NCBI RefSeq assembly: GCF_042850985.1
Contig: NZ_AP031415.1
Coordinates: 1,984,001-2,048,000, forward strand
DNA from: Allocoprobacillus sp002160865
GTDB taxonomy: Bacteria; Bacillota_I; Bacilli_A; Erysipelotrichales; Coprobacillaceae
Length of the DNA: 64,000 nucleotides
Direction of reading: 5' to 3'
The notes beneath the pieces were generated by a model, which was given only the letters and a program-made list of their open reading frames with translations, searched no databases and was not told the origin of the DNA. Shown here piece by piece: positions 32,360 through 40,990 of this stretch. Made by a program: the position numbers and the translations under genes. Each line of letters opens with the position of its first letter. The stretch's first letter is position 1.

Positions 32360-34222
32360 ATGATACTAGCTTGTTCATCTTTAAAAAAATCATTTCAGGG
32401 AACTGATTTACTTAAAGATATTACTTTTAAAATTGAAAAACATGATAAATTAGCTATTATTGGTGTCAATGGTGCTGGTAAGACAACCTTATTAAGAATC
32501 ATCTGTGGTGAGGAAAGTTATGACAGCGGTGAAATCTTCATGCCTAAAAACACCAAAATAGGCTATTTATCACAACATAATACACTCAATCCTGATTTGA
32601 CTGTCTATCAGGCATTAGAAGATGTTTTTCAATCCTTAATCATGAAAGAAAAGCGTCTTCGTGAACTTGAACAACAAATGTCCTCTCATCAACATTTAGA
32701 TTCTATTATGGATGAATATGAACGCTTAACATATGAATTTGAAAGTCAGGATGGTTATAGCTACCAAAGTCAAATCAAAGGTGTTTTAAAAGGCTTAGGT
32801 TTTGATGAATCTATGTGGGATATGCCTATTTCTATTTTATCCGGTGGGCAAAAAACACGTCTTTCTTTAGGAAGATTATTATTATTAAAACCAGACCTTT
32901 TACTTTTAGATGAACCAACCAATCATTTAGATGTAGAATCCATTGAATGGCTGGAAAATTATTTAAAAAACTATCCTCATGCCATTATTATGGTATCTCA
33001 TGACCGTTATTTCATTGATCAGATTTCTAATCAGATTGTAGAAATTGAACATGGGAAAGCCACAACTTATAAATGCTCATACCAAGAATATGCTATTATT
33101 AAAAAGCACAATCGTGAAGTTGAATTAAAACATTATATTGATAATCAAAAAGAAATCAAACGTATGCAGGAAAGCATTGATTTGTTAAAGTCATTTAACC
33201 GTGAAAAACAGGTCAAACGTGCTGAAAGTAAAGAAAAAGCACTGGCAAAAATGGAAAAAGTTGAAAAACCAGATGCCCTACCACAAGCTATACGTATTCA
33301 ATTTCAGCCTTTAGTAGAATCAGGCTACGATGTTCTCAAAGTCAAAGACTTAGCGATGGCATTTGATAAACCTTTATTTGAACATATCAGCTTTGAAGTC
33401 AAAAAGCAACAACGTGTCGCTTTAATTGGACCAAATGGTATTGGAAAGACAACATTATTCCATCTTATTTTAAATGATTATATGCCGACTTCTGGTAAAA
33501 TCAAATTAGGAACAAAAGTCATGGTTGGTTACTATGATCAGGAACATACATCTCTCTCATTTCATAAAACCATTTTTCAGGAAATCAGTGATACGTATCC
33601 ACAAATGAATAACACGGAAATTCGAAATGCCTGTGCATCTTTTCAATTTAAAGGTGATGATGTCTTTAAAACAATTGATGTTTTATCTGGTGGAGAACGT
33701 GGTCGTGTTGTCTTAATGAAATTATTATTATCACGCTGTAATTTCCTGATCTTAGATGAACCAACCAATCATTTAGATATTGAATCTAAAGAAGTTTTAG
33801 AAGATGCTTTATTATCTTTTGAAGGAACAATCTTATTTATTAGCCATGACCGTTATTTTATCAATAAACTTGCCACACAGGTAGTTGAAATGAATGCTCA
33901 TGGATGTCATGTCTATACAGGAAATTACTCACAATACTTAGATAAAAAAATAGAAACCAAAGAAACAAAAGAAAAAAATCAATCTTATATAGAAACCAAA
34001 AAAGCCCAATCATTACAACGTAAACATCAAAATCAAATCAAAAAGATAGAAAAAGAAATCTCTCATTTAGAAGAACAAATAAAAGATTTCAATCATCAAC
34101 TCCAACAAGAAGATGTTTTAAATGATTATAAAAAATATAACGAAGTCATTCAAAACATTGATAAAACAAATCATCAACTTGAAGATCTTCTTGAACAATG
34201 GGAAAATATGCAAATGGATTAA
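32360..34222 (+). CDS. ABC-F family ATPase
   Basis: A 620-aa soluble protein with two ABC domains and no membrane part. Walker A GVNGAGKTT and GPNGIGKTT, signatures LSGGQ and LSGGE, and two DEPTNHLD Walker B blocks are all present. A coiled-coil C-terminus (about 540-620) resembles Uup/YdiF-type members. ABC-F proteins act on ribosomes, some giving antibiotic protection. The subtype cannot be settled here. AAGGTG precedes ATG 32360. It is transcribed alone and ends in a shared terminator. Confidence 0.9.
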   Translation: MILACSSLKKSFQGTDLLKDITFKIEKHDKLAIIGVNGAGKTTLLRIICGEESYDSGEIFMPKNTKIGYLSQHNTLNPDLTVYQALEDVFQSLIMKEKRLRELEQQMSSHQHLDSIMDEYERLTYEFESQDGYSYQSQIKGVLKGLGFDESMWDMPISILSGGQKTRLSLGRLLLLKPDLLLLDEPTNHLDVESIEWLENYLKNYPHAIIMVSHDRYFIDQISNQIVEIEHGKATTYKCSYQEYAIIKKHNREVELKHYIDNQKEIKRMQESIDLLKSFNREKQVKRAESKEKALAKMEKVEKPDALPQAIRIQFQPLVESGYDVLKVKDLAMAFDKPLFEHISFEVKKQQRVALIGPNGIGKTTLFHLILNDYMPTSGKIKLGTKVMVGYYDQEHTSLSFHKTIFQEISDTYPQMNNTEIRNACASFQFKGDDVFKTIDVLSGGERGRVVLMKLLLSRCNFLILDEPTNHLDIESKEVLEDALLSFEGTILFISHDRYFINKLATQVVEMNAHGCHVYTGNYSQYLDKKIETKETKEKNQSYIETKKAQSLQRKHQNQIKKIEKEISHLEEQIKDFNHQLQQEDVLNDYKKYNEVIQNIDKTNHQLEDLLEQWENMQMD

Positions 34223-34247
34223 AGATAACTCTTTAATCCATTTTTTC
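34214..34247. terminator. Bidirectional terminator overlapping the ABC-F stop
   Basis: GGATTAAAG pairs with CTTTAATCC, followed by TTTTTT on the plus strand. It lies in the last codons of the ABC-F gene and just beyond the DUF2500 gene stop. Confidence 0.8.
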
Positions 34248-34601
34248 TCTCACAAATGAAATATAACGTGTTCCCTGAAAAGTAAGTTCACCGACATCAT
34301 TTTCAGCCAACATACCATAGTCATTTCCTTTTAAAGCAAATTCCAGACGATCACCACTTTTGACTTCAAATGTAACATAATAAAAAGTTGTGGAATGAGC
34401 CATCATATTATCTCCATGTAAGTGACTAGAAACATCCATGCGTTTAGATACAACTTTGGCTTTGACAGTTAGTCTTGGCGACTGATTATTACGATGCCAC
34501 TTGGATATTCCGTTGACAATCATAAAAAGAAATGTCCCAGCAATGATAAAAAAAACAATCATAAAAATCATATCAAAACTATTATTTTCTACGAAAATCA
34601 T
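34233..34601 (-). CDS. DUF2500 membrane-anchored protein
   Basis: A 122-aa protein with one N-terminal membrane helix (about 9-31) and a beta-rich domain (VKAKVVSKRMDVSS...FYYVTFEVKSGDRLEF...GELTFQGTRYISF). This is the pattern of the DUF2500/YhhM family, whose role is unknown. Two in-frame starts are possible; I keep the first ATG at 34601. It is convergent with the ABC-F gene and shares its terminator region. No linked partner gene is visible. Confidence 0.75.
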   Translation of the reverse strand: MIFVENNSFDMIFMIVFFIIAGTFLFMIVNGISKWHRNNQSPRLTVKAKVVSKRMDVSSHLHGDNMMAHSTTFYYVTFEVKSGDRLEFALKGNDYGMLAENDVGELTFQGTRYISFVREKMD

Positions 34602-34724
34602 GCCTTTTCCCTCCCTACTGATATCATAACATAACCATGTGTATAAATGATGAATATCAAATTTTCATCTGATAAAAAATATTTTCAACTTCTGGAAATT
34701 TTTCTATTTAAAGAGAGTTTTCGT

Positions 34725-34730
34725 TATAAT
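34725..34730 (+). promoter_or_regulatory. -10 box upstream of the first GH1 gene
   Basis: TATAAT lies 30 bp before the GH1 start. No good -35 is seen at 17 bp (TTTCTA-like at best), which suggests dependence on an activator or antiterminator. I see no RAT/LicT-type hairpin in the short leader. Confidence 0.4.
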
Positions 34731-34760
34731 AGTTTTTGTATAAAAAGAGGAGGAAAAAAG

Positions 34761-36179
34761 ATGATACACAAAACATTAAAACCATTTCCTAAAGATTTTC
34801 TTTGGGGAGCAAGTACTTCTGCTTATCAGGTAGAAGGTGCAAATTTAGAAGATGGAAAAGGTCCATCTTGTCAAGACGTGAAAAAAGTACCAGAAGGAAC
34901 TTCAGATTTAACAGTCTGTGCTGACCAATATCATCGTTATAAAGAAGATATTGCCTTAATGGCTGAAATGGGATTTAAAACTTATCGTTTCTCTATTGCC
35001 TGGACAAGAATTTTGCCACAGGGAACTGGAGAAGTTAATCCTAAAGGAATTGAATATTATAATAATGTGATTAATGAATGTTTAAAATATGGTATTGAAC
35101 CCTTAGTCACAATGTTCCACTTTGATATGCCTGCAGCCTTAGATGAAAGAGGAAGCTGGGGAAATAGAGAATCTGTTGACTGGTTTGTCAATTTTGCGAA
35201 AGTCATGTTTGAAAACTTTGGTGACAGAGTTAAATACTGGTTAACAATCAATGAACAAAATGTTTTAACTTTAAGTGGTCCTGTGATTGGAACACTACAT
35301 TTACCAGAAGGCTGTACAAATGAGTTAAAAGAAATTTATCAACAAAACCATCATATGTTAGTTGCTCAAGCCAAAGCGATGGCTTTATGTCATGAAATGT
35401 TGCCAAATGCCAAAATTGGACCAGCACCAAATATCTCACTTGTTTATCCAGCCAGCTGTAAACCAGAAGATGTTTTGGCTGCGCAAAACTTCAACGCTAT
35501 TAGAAACTGGTTATATTTAGATATGGCTGTTTACGGTGTTTACAACAACATTGTTTGGGCATGGTTAGAAGAAAATGATGCCACACCTGAATTTGCTGAA
35601 GGTGACGCAGAAGCTTTGAAAAATGGACATCCAGATTTCATTGGTTTCAACTACTACAATACTGCTACTTGCCAGTGGTCTGATGGGACAGAAGATTTAT
35701 CTGGTGCCAGTGATCAACAAACTTCTAAAGGAATAAGTGGTATGTATAAAGGATTTAGAAATCCAAACTTACCAACAACTGAATTCGGTTGGGAAATTGA
35801 TCCTCAAGGATTTAGAGCCACTATTCGTGAAATGTATTCAAGATATCGTTTACCATTATTAGTCACTGAAAATGGTTTAGGAGCTTATGATACATTAACA
35901 GAAGATGGAAAAGTTCATGATCAATATCGTATCAAATATTATCAAGATCATATCTCACAAGTTCGTTTAGCAATTAGCGATGGATGTGAAATGTTAGGAT
36001 ATTGTCCTTGGTCTGCTGTTGATTTAATTTCTACTCATGAAGGTATGGTTAAACGTTATGGATTTATTTATGTTGATAGAGATGAATTTGATTTAAAAAC
36101 TTTAGATAGATATAGAAAAGATTCTTTCTATTGGTATAAAAAAGTCATTGCTTCTAATGGTGAAGATTTAAGTGATTAA
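34761..36179 (+). CDS. GH1 6-phospho-beta-glucosidase, copy 1
   Basis: A 472-aa family-1 glycosidase. Acid/base E165 lies in LTINEQN and nucleophile E370 in LLVTENG; FLWGASTSAYQVEG at the N-terminus is typical. It likely hydrolyses phosphorylated beta-glucosides imported by a PTS, though no PTS gene is in the window. AGGAGG precedes ATG 34761; earlier in-frame ATGs overlap the promoter. The next gene is a near copy, including the downstream terminator type. Specificity for phosphorylated sugars is inferred from family and context. Confidence 0.88.
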   Translation: MIHKTLKPFPKDFLWGASTSAYQVEGANLEDGKGPSCQDVKKVPEGTSDLTVCADQYHRYKEDIALMAEMGFKTYRFSIAWTRILPQGTGEVNPKGIEYYNNVINECLKYGIEPLVTMFHFDMPAALDERGSWGNRESVDWFVNFAKVMFENFGDRVKYWLTINEQNVLTLSGPVIGTLHLPEGCTNELKEIYQQNHHMLVAQAKAMALCHEMLPNAKIGPAPNISLVYPASCKPEDVLAAQNFNAIRNWLYLDMAVYGVYNNIVWAWLEENDATPEFAEGDAEALKNGHPDFIGFNYYNTATCQWSDGTEDLSGASDQQTSKGISGMYKGFRNPNLPTTEFGWEIDPQGFRATIREMYSRYRLPLLVTENGLGAYDTLTEDGKVHDQYRIKYYQDHISQVRLAISDGCEMLGYCPWSAVDLISTHEGMVKRYGFIYVDRDEFDLKTLDRYRKDSFYWYKKVIASNGEDLSD

Positions 36180-36203
36180 ACTTGTTGCAAAACAAGTTTT
36201 TTC
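36178..36203 (+). terminator. Terminator between the tandem GH1 genes
   Basis: AAACTTGT pairs with ACAAGTTT and is followed by a T-run. A closely similar hairpin follows the second copy, so gene and terminator were probably duplicated together. Confidence 0.75.
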
Positions 36204-36256
36204 TTATAGTCAAAAGCTTTAATTTTCTATATAATAAACATATGGGAGGAATAAAA

Positions 36257-37675
36257 ATGATACATAAAACATTAAAACCATTTCCTAAAGATTTTCTTTG
36301 GGGAGCAAGTACTTCTGCTTATCAGGTAGAAGGAGCAAATTTAGAAGATGGAAAAGGTCCATCATGTCAAGACGTTAAAAAAGTACCAGAAGGAACATCT
36401 GATTTAAAAGTCTGTGCAGATCATTATCATCATTATAAAGAAGATATTGCTTTAATGGCTGAAATGGGATTCAAATCTTATCGTTTCTCTATTGCATGGA
36501 CAAGAATTTTGCCACAGGGAACTGGAGAAGTCAATCCTAAAGGAATTGAGTTCTACAACAATTTAATCAATGAATGTTTGAAATACAACATTGAACCTAT
36601 TGTGACAATGTTCCACTTTGATATGCCTGCTGCCTTAGATCAAAGAGGTTCATGGTCAAACAGAGAATCTATTGACTGGTTTGTGAATTTTGCGAAAGTT
36701 ATGTTTGAAAACTTCGGTGATAGAGTCAAATATTGGTTAACAATCAATGAACAAAACATGTTAACTTTGGTTGGTCCTGTCATTGGAACACTAACAATCC
36801 CTGAAGGATGTACAAATGAATTAAAAGAAATCTATCAACAAAATCATCATATGTTAGTGGCTCAAGCCAAAGCGATGGCATTATGCCATGAAATGTTACC
36901 AGAAGCTAAAATTGGACCTGCACCAAACATTTCACTTGTCTATCCAGCTAGCTGTAAACCTGAAGATGTTTTAGCTGCACAAAACTATAATGCCGTTAGA
37001 AACTGGTTATATTTAGATATGGCTGTTTATGGTGTTTACAATAATCTTGTATGGGCTTGGTTAGAAGAACATGATGCAACACCAGAATTTGGTGAAGGTG
37101 ACGTGGAAGCATTGAAAAACGGACATCCAGATTTCATTGGTTTCAACTACTACAATACAGCCACTTGCGAGTGGGAAGATGGCACTGTAGAATGTGACTC
37201 TGCAGCTGACCAACAAACAGCACGTGGGGAAACAGGTATGTTCAAAGGATTTAAAAATCCATATTTACCAACAACTGAATTCGGTTGGGAAATTGACCCT
37301 CAAGGTTTCAGAGCCACTATTCGTGAAATGTATTCAAGATATCGTTTACCATTATTAGTCACTGAAAATGGTTTAGGAGCTTATGATACATTAACAGAAG
37401 ATGGAAAAGTCCATGACCCATATCGTATTGAATATTTAAGAAAACATATTGAACAGATCAAACTTGCGATTAGTGATGGATGTGAAATGCTAGGATATAA
37501 TCCTTGGTCTGCTATTGATTTAATTTCTACTCATGAAGGTATGAAAAAACGTTATGGATTTATTTATGTTGATAGAGATGAATTTGAATTAAGAACACTG
37601 AAGAGATATCGTAAAGATTCTTTCTATTGGTATAAAAAAGTCATTGCTTCTAACGGTGAAGATTTAAGTGATTAG
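36257..37675 (+). CDS. GH1 6-phospho-beta-glucosidase, copy 2
   Basis: A 472-aa paralogue of the preceding gene, identical over the first 50 residues and highly similar throughout. Catalytic glutamates are at the same places (LTINEQN, LLVTENG). Differences cluster in the 300-335 loop (EWEDGTVECDSAADQQTARG against QWSDGTEDLSGASDQQTSKG), which may shape the aglycone site. Its own ribosome site (GGGAGG), a TATAAT about 30 bp upstream and a terminator make it a separate unit. Recent tandem duplication with some divergence is the simplest explanation. Confidence 0.88.
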   Translation: MIHKTLKPFPKDFLWGASTSAYQVEGANLEDGKGPSCQDVKKVPEGTSDLKVCADHYHHYKEDIALMAEMGFKSYRFSIAWTRILPQGTGEVNPKGIEFYNNLINECLKYNIEPIVTMFHFDMPAALDQRGSWSNRESIDWFVNFAKVMFENFGDRVKYWLTINEQNMLTLVGPVIGTLTIPEGCTNELKEIYQQNHHMLVAQAKAMALCHEMLPEAKIGPAPNISLVYPASCKPEDVLAAQNYNAVRNWLYLDMAVYGVYNNLVWAWLEEHDATPEFGEGDVEALKNGHPDFIGFNYYNTATCEWEDGTVECDSAADQQTARGETGMFKGFKNPYLPTTEFGWEIDPQGFRATIREMYSRYRLPLLVTENGLGAYDTLTEDGKVHDPYRIEYLRKHIEQIKLAISDGCEMLGYNPWSAIDLISTHEGMKKRYGFIYVDRDEFELRTLKRYRKDSFYWYKKVIASNGEDLSD

Positions 37676-37702
37676 AACTTGTCGAAAAAGACAAGTTCTT
37701 TT
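37675..37702 (+). terminator. Terminator of the second GH1 gene
   Basis: GAACTTGTC pairs with GACAAGTTC, followed by TTTTAT. It begins at the stop codon. Confidence 0.8.
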
Positions 37703-37727
37703 ATAATGTTTTTGAGGTGTGTCATTC

Positions 37728-38150
37728 ATGAAAAAAATCAAATATTTTATACCATCAATATTTTTAATGATTCTTATTTTTATGTTTTCTCATCAAACAG
37801 GAAGTGAATCATCTGGATTAAGTTCACAAATTGTTTTATGGATTCAAACATATTTACATATTCCCATTAGTGAATTTATAGTCAGAAAAGCCGCTCACAT
37901 GAGCGAATATGCTCTTTTGACCTTGACATTGATTTATGGTTTTTATAAAAATCACTACCCTATCCAAAAAATCATGATTTACTCTCTTATAGGCACATTT
38001 TTATATGCCTGTAGTGATGAAATGCACCAGCTATTTATTGGAGGTCGAGCCGGACAGTTTACAGATGTACTTATTGATACATGTGGTGGATGTCTTACGA
38101 TTATTTTTTATGATGTATTAACAAAATTGAAATATAAACAAAGGAGATAA
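37728..38150 (+). CDS. VanZ-family membrane protein
   Basis: A 140-aa protein from ATG 37728 behind GAGGTG. It has about four membrane helices and the VanZ core: FSHQTG at the front, KAAHMSEYALLTLTL (about 55-69) and SDEMHQLFIGGRAGQFTDVLID (about 98-118). The group is linked to glycopeptide tolerance in some bacteria, but most chromosomal members are unstudied. It lies 3 bp before the alpha-galactosidase gene and is probably co-transcribed with it. It is only distantly related to the ICE-1 VanZ-like protein. Confidence 0.85.
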   Translation: MKKIKYFIPSIFLMILIFMFSHQTGSESSGLSSQIVLWIQTYLHIPISEFIVRKAAHMSEYALLTLTLIYGFYKNHYPIQKIMIYSLIGTFLYACSDEMHQLFIGGRAGQFTDVLIDTCGGCLTIIFYDVLTKLKYKQRR

Positions 38151-38153
38151 CAT

Positions 38154-40367
38154 ATGCCTATTATTTATCATCAATCAAGCCAAACATTTCATCTTTATAA
38201 TGATTCAATCAGTTATATTTTTAAAATTCTCAAAAATTATCAACTTGGTCAACTTTATTATGGAAAGCGTGTCCATGATAAAGAACAGTTTGACTATTTA
38301 TTAGAATTATTCCCTCGTCCTATGTCACCCTGTCAATTTGAAGGTGATTTGACTTTCTCAATGGAACATATTAAACAAGAATATCCAACCTATGGTCATG
38401 GTGATATGCGTCATCCTGCGATTGATATCACTCAAGATAATGGCAGCCATTTACTAGAGTTACAATATCAAAATCATTGTATTTTCAAAGGCAAACCTTC
38501 TCTTGAGGGTTTACCTGCCACTTATATTGAAGATGAAAATGAAGCAACAACACTCATAATCACTTTATATGATCATGTTATTCAATGTCAGTGTCAGCTC
38601 AGTTATACAATCTATGAAAATAGACCCGTCATCACTCGCCACGTTAAAATTGAAAATCAAGGAACACATTCTTTGACTTTAAATCAAATCATGAGTATGT
38701 CTTTAGATTTGCCTGATTGTGATTTTGAAATGGTTGAATTAACTGGAGCATGGTCAAGAGAAAGACATGTCAAAACAAGGCAACTGGAACATGGCATTCA
38801 ATCTATATACTCATTAAGAGGTCATTCCAGTCATCATTTTAATCCTTTTATCGCACTGAAAAGAAAAAATTGTGATGAATATCATGGTGAAGTCTATGCT
38901 TTTAGTTTTGTATACAGTGGAAACTTTTTAGCACAAGTTGAAGTTGATACTTATGATGTCACACGTATCATGATGGGTATTCATCCACTTGGTTTTTGTT
39001 GGACTTTAGCGCCTAATGAAAGCTTTCAGACACCAGAAGTCGTTATGGTTTATACTCCAAATGGATTAAATACAATGTCACAAACATATCATCAGCTCTA
39101 TCAACAACGTTTAACAAGAGGTCTATATCGTGACCAAGTTAGACCTATTCTCATCAATAACTGGGAAGCCACTTATATGGATTTTAATGAAGAAAAGATT
39201 TTGTCTATCGCAAAAACAGCAAAAGAATTAGGTATTGAACTCTTTGTTTTAGATGATGGATGGTTTGGAAATAGAAATCATGATCGTGCTGGTTTAGGTG
39301 ACTGGTATCCCAATCTTGAAAAATTGCCTCATGGTATTCAAGGATTATCTCAAAAAATCAATGATTTAGGTATGCAATTTGGATTATGGATTGAACCAGA
39401 AATGATCAATAAAGATTCCAATCTCTATCATTTACACCCACAATGGGTTTTACAGACACCCAATCGTACATTAAGTCATGGTCGTCATCAATATGTTTTA
39501 GATTTTTCTAATCCTGAAGTGGTTCAATACATTTATCAAATGTTATATAAAATTTTATCAACATCACACATTTCTTATATCAAATGGGATATGAATCGCA
39601 GTATGAGTGAAGTGTATTCTTCATGCCATGATCATGAACATCAAGGACGTGTCATGCATGAATATATTTTAGGTGTTTATCATCTTTATGATATGTTGAC
39701 AACACAATTCCCACATATTTTATTTGAATCATGTGCCAGTGGTGGAGGAAGATTTGATCCTGGTATGTTGTATTATGCCCCACAATGCTGGGCCAGTGAT
39801 AACAGTGATGCGATTGAACGATTAAAAATTCAATATGGTACATCTTATGTCTATCCCCTATCTTCCATTGGTTCTCATGTTTCAGCTATTCCTAATCATC
39901 AAGTTTTTAGAAATACACCTCTCCATACCAGAGCCAATGTTGCCTATTTTGGCACTTTTGGATATGAATTGGATTTAAATGAGCTTTCTTTAAAAGAACG
40001 TGAGGAAGTCATGCAAGAAGTTCAATTCATGAAAAAATATCGTTCTCTATTCCAGTTTGGCACATTCTATCGCTTGAGAAGTCCATTTGAAACAAATGAA
40101 ACAATATGGATGGTTGTTTCCTCACAAAAAGATGTTGCGATTGTGGGATATTATCGTCCTTTACAACAAGTGAATGTTCAATATAATCGTGTGAAGCTGT
40201 TAGGACTAGACCCACACAAAAAATATCATGTGTCTATTCATGACATAGATTGTTATGGTGATGAATTAATGAATATTGGTTTATTACTTAGTGATTCATC
40301 AAGTGGTGAAAGCAAGGATCATGTCGGTGATTATGTATCACGTCTATATATTTTAAAAGCCAAATAA
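38154..40367 (+). CDS. GH36 alpha-galactosidase
   Basis: A 737-aa family-36 enzyme, the normal length for AgaA/RafA-type tetramers, releasing alpha-galactose from melibiose and raffinose sugars. The nucleophile is D479 in YIKWDMNR and the acid/base is D549 in ASDNSDAIER. FVLDDGWFGNR (about 364-374) and ESCASGGGRFD (about 525-535) line the pocket. An N-terminal beta-sandwich covers about 1-320. It has no signal peptide, so it acts inside the cell. AGGAG lies before the ATG. No galactoside transporter is in view. Confidence 0.93.
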   Translation: MPIIYHQSSQTFHLYNDSISYIFKILKNYQLGQLYYGKRVHDKEQFDYLLELFPRPMSPCQFEGDLTFSMEHIKQEYPTYGHGDMRHPAIDITQDNGSHLLELQYQNHCIFKGKPSLEGLPATYIEDENEATTLIITLYDHVIQCQCQLSYTIYENRPVITRHVKIENQGTHSLTLNQIMSMSLDLPDCDFEMVELTGAWSRERHVKTRQLEHGIQSIYSLRGHSSHHFNPFIALKRKNCDEYHGEVYAFSFVYSGNFLAQVEVDTYDVTRIMMGIHPLGFCWTLAPNESFQTPEVVMVYTPNGLNTMSQTYHQLYQQRLTRGLYRDQVRPILINNWEATYMDFNEEKILSIAKTAKELGIELFVLDDGWFGNRNHDRAGLGDWYPNLEKLPHGIQGLSQKINDLGMQFGLWIEPEMINKDSNLYHLHPQWVLQTPNRTLSHGRHQYVLDFSNPEVVQYIYQMLYKILSTSHISYIKWDMNRSMSEVYSSCHDHEHQGRVMHEYILGVYHLYDMLTTQFPHILFESCASGGGRFDPGMLYYAPQCWASDNSDAIERLKIQYGTSYVYPLSSIGSHVSAIPNHQVFRNTPLHTRANVAYFGTFGYELDLNELSLKEREEVMQEVQFMKKYRSLFQFGTFYRLRSPFETNETIWMVVSSQKDVAIVGYYRPLQQVNVQYNRVKLLGLDPHKKYHVSIHDIDCYGDELMNIGLLLSDSSSGESKDHVGDYVSRLYILKAK

Positions 40368-40370
40368 GTA

Positions 40371-40408
40371 AAAGGCTATAAAGAAATTATGCTCTTTATA
40401 GCCTTTTT
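40371..40408. terminator. Terminator between alpha-galactosidase and GNAT genes
   Basis: AAAGGCTATAAAGA pairs with TCTTTATAGCCTTT and is followed by TTT. It lies between convergent genes and can serve both. Confidence 0.85.
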
Positions 40409-40410
40409 CA

Positions 40411-40872
40411 TTAAAGTTTCTTTTCCATTAAATATCTTCTCATACGTACACCACGTCTTTCAACAATCTGTTCCTGTAAAACAACATAGCCTTGTTTTTC
40501 AAAGAATCGCTGTGATGTCACAGAAGCCGCAGTATTCATAAAACCAATGCCTTTTGCTTTGGCATATTTTTCTAATTGTTCAACAATTAAAGAAGCAATT
40601 CCTTGATGTAGATAATCCGGATGAACATACAGTCTATCTAAATATCCTGTCTCACCAACATCCCCAAAACCAATAATCTGTGATTCATTTTCTACAACTA
40701 ATGTATGATTTCGATTCAAAGATGCCTGCCAGCGATAAACATCAGGTTCCTTTGGTGCCCATGCATCCAATTGTTCCAATGTATAATCATTCACACAGAC
40801 AGTATGAATATTATCATAAAATAATTTTAATACAGCCTCTAAATCACTTTGCTTATATAATCTCGTTTTCAT
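40411..40872 (-). CDS. GNAT-family N-acetyltransferase
   Basis: A 153-aa single-domain GNAT enzyme. LYVHPDYLHQGIASLIVEQL (about 88-107) is the beta4/acetyl-CoA loop (Q/RxxGxG/A type), and FFEKQGYVVLQEQIVERRGV lies near the C-terminus. The substrate is unknown. It resembles the small YafP/PhnO-like acetyltransferases with an early LYKQSDLEAVLKLFYDNIHTV. Convergent with the alpha-galactosidase gene and independent of it. Confidence 0.85.
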   Translation of the reverse strand: MKTRLYKQSDLEAVLKLFYDNIHTVCVNDYTLEQLDAWAPKEPDVYRWQASLNRNHTLVVENESQIIGFGDVGETGYLDRLYVHPDYLHQGIASLIVEQLEKYAKAKGIGFMNTAASVTSQRFFEKQGYVVLQEQIVERRGVRMRRYLMEKKL

Positions 40873-40962
40873 CTACACCACCCCTTCAAAGCTATTTCCA
40901 TTATAACATACTCTTTGCAAATAAGAAACATTTTCACTTATTTACCCTTTCATTTTGACTAC

Positions 40963-40990
40963 AAAAAAATCAGCACAAGCTGATTTTTTA
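40963..40990 (-). terminator. Terminator of glutamine synthetase III
   Basis: AAAAAATCAGC pairs with GCTGATTTTTT around ACAA. It overlaps the last codons of the gene and ends its transcription on the minus strand. Confidence 0.85.
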
